From positions 1 to 64,000 of the forward strand of contig JAFGRO010000021.1 of NCBI GenBank assembly GCA_016935095.1: 64,000 nt of DNA, given 5' to 3'. The notes beneath the pieces are model-generated. The model saw nothing but the letters and a program-made list of their open reading frames with translations. It had not been told where the DNA came from and made no database searches. The stretch is from Candidatus Woesearchaeota archaeon (GTDB lineage: Archaea; Nanobdellota; Nanobdellia; Woesearchaeales; GW2011-AR15). Both the position numbers and the translations under genes were made by a program. Within the stretch, counting starts at the first letter, position 1, and the number at the start of each line of letters is the position of its first letter. Positions 63,289 to 64,000 of this stretch are shown piece by piece.

Positions 63289-64000
63289 ATTAAGAAAAGA
63301 AATTTTATTATATTTGTTATATTAGTTACTTTCCTATTTTTAAATACTCTTGGCCAAGAAAATTTCTCAAAGTGCGATATTAATAAAGATAATATAATTA
63401 AATTAGATGATCTTAATTTATTAATGACAATATTACAAAATAACCAAGATTCTAATAATTTAACCTATGACTTAAATAATGATCAATTAGTTAACCTAGC
63501 TGATTATGAATTTTGTATGGATTATTTTGGGATGCGCACAGAACTAGAGCCACACAGTGAACTTAAATGTGGTTTTGATCAGGAACAAAGAAATTACAAT
63601 AGTGAATATGGTTCTAAAGAAATTGGGCAATCATTTATTCCCTCCAATACACAGTCATTACAATATATAGAAATATGTGCAAATCCAAATAATGAACAAT
63701 ATATTGCAGAGATAAGGTCTGGTGAAGATTTTAATGGAAACCTATTAACAAACTCAATTTTAACTATTAATACAGGTGAGTATTGTGCAGGAGGTTATAC
63801 TAAATGGATTAGATTTAACTTTGAATCAGTTGAATTAATTGAAGGTGAAAAATATACACTTAAAATAATTCAAACAGGTGGTTCAAATTACGCTCCAGGA
63901 GCAAACAACAAAAATGTATATTTAAGAGGTAAAGCTTATTATGGAGATAGTTGGCACCCACGCATAGATTTTATGTTTAGGACTTATGTATGCGGAATAG
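63289..64000 (+). CDS. Secreted dockerin-domain protein, ATT start, runs off the window
   Basis: An open frame of at least 237 codons with no ATG, GTG or TTG at its natural start. An in-frame TAG lies at 63274-63276, then a strong GGGAGGG ribosome site, then ATT at 63289, followed by K-K-R-N-F-I-I-F-V-I-L, a signal peptide. Next are two dockerin-type calcium loops: C-D-I-N-K-D-N-I-I-K-L-D-D and Y-D-L-N-N-D-Q-L-V-N-L-A-D-Y. The rest is a beta-rich domain with I-G-Q-S-F-I-P and three or four Cys. The internal ATG at codon 45 would lose the signal peptide and first calcium loop. The 3' end is outside the window. Confidence 0.7.
   Translation, partial: MKKRNFIIFVILVTFLFLNTLGQENFSKCDINKDNIIKLDDLNLLMTILQNNQDSNNLTYDLNNDQLVNLADYEFCMDYFGMRTELEPHSELKCGFDQEQRNYNSEYGSKEIGQSFIPSNTQSLQYIEICANPNNEQYIAEIRSGEDFNGNLLTNSILTINTGEYCAGGYTKWIRFNFESVELIEGEKYTLKIIQTGGSNYAPGANNKNVYLRGKAYYGDSWHPRIDFMFRTYVCGI

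Overview
The window is AT-rich DNA from what looks like an archaeon, probably a DPANN (Woesearchaeota-like) lineage. The lineage is inferred. The archaeal call rests on two intron-containing tRNA genes (one with two introns), class III pilin-type N-termini (K-K-G-V-S-P-L-I), a pilus ATPase with its multi-pass membrane partner, TTTATATA boxes about 25-30 bp before starts, and prokaryotic gene density with ATGA overlaps. No rRNA or CRISPR array was seen. No stretch over 300 bases lacks a gene; the longest gaps (about 525-759, 42957-43182, 48963-49185, 51886-52119) hold only the small signals listed.

Layout. (1) 0.1-4 kb: a DUF2283-like gene and three PD-(D/E)XK-type nuclease genes, resembling a small defence island. 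(2) 4-14.9 kb: one minus-strand operon for an archaeal type IV pilus: a 1418-residue Cys-rich secreted protein, five pilin-like proteins, the ATPase, a small coiled-coil protein and the platform protein. (3) 15-35 kb: eight B12-binding-type radical SAM (rSAM) enzymes mixed with GT-C-type membrane proteins, an SGNH hydrolase-like protein, a DegT-type aminotransferase and a polytopic membrane protein. (4) 35-43 kb: a third GT-C protein and five tightly packed rSAM genes, one an rSAM/HemN-like double-domain fusion. (5) 43-52 kb: a PMT-type glycosyltransferase, a decayed IS200/IS605 element, a GT-rSAM-rSAM-GT giant protein and a DUF362-ferredoxin-rSAM-rSAM protein. (6) 52-56 kb: an archaeal His-Xaa-Ser (Hxs) peptide-modification cluster: HxsA with 18 H-x-S units, rSAM maturase HxsB, two HxsD-type proteins and an A24 prepilin-type peptidase. 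(7) 56-61 kb: a polyprenyl-phosphate sugar transferase-like GT2, a SPASM rSAM, a NodU-type carbamoyltransferase and another GT-C protein. (8) 61-64 kb: tRNA-Met and tRNA-Val with introns, a DedA/VTT protein, an AI-2E family protein and the start of a secreted dockerin-domain protein with an ATT start.

How they may work together: 17 rSAM proteins carrying 20 intact rSAM domains (plus two degenerate half-domains) lie within 43 kb among glycosyltransferases, a carbamoyltransferase and secreted or pilus proteins. This suggests a large cell-surface modification locus (glycan and/or peptide), with the Hxs RiPP-like system at its centre. Substrates cannot be read from sequence.
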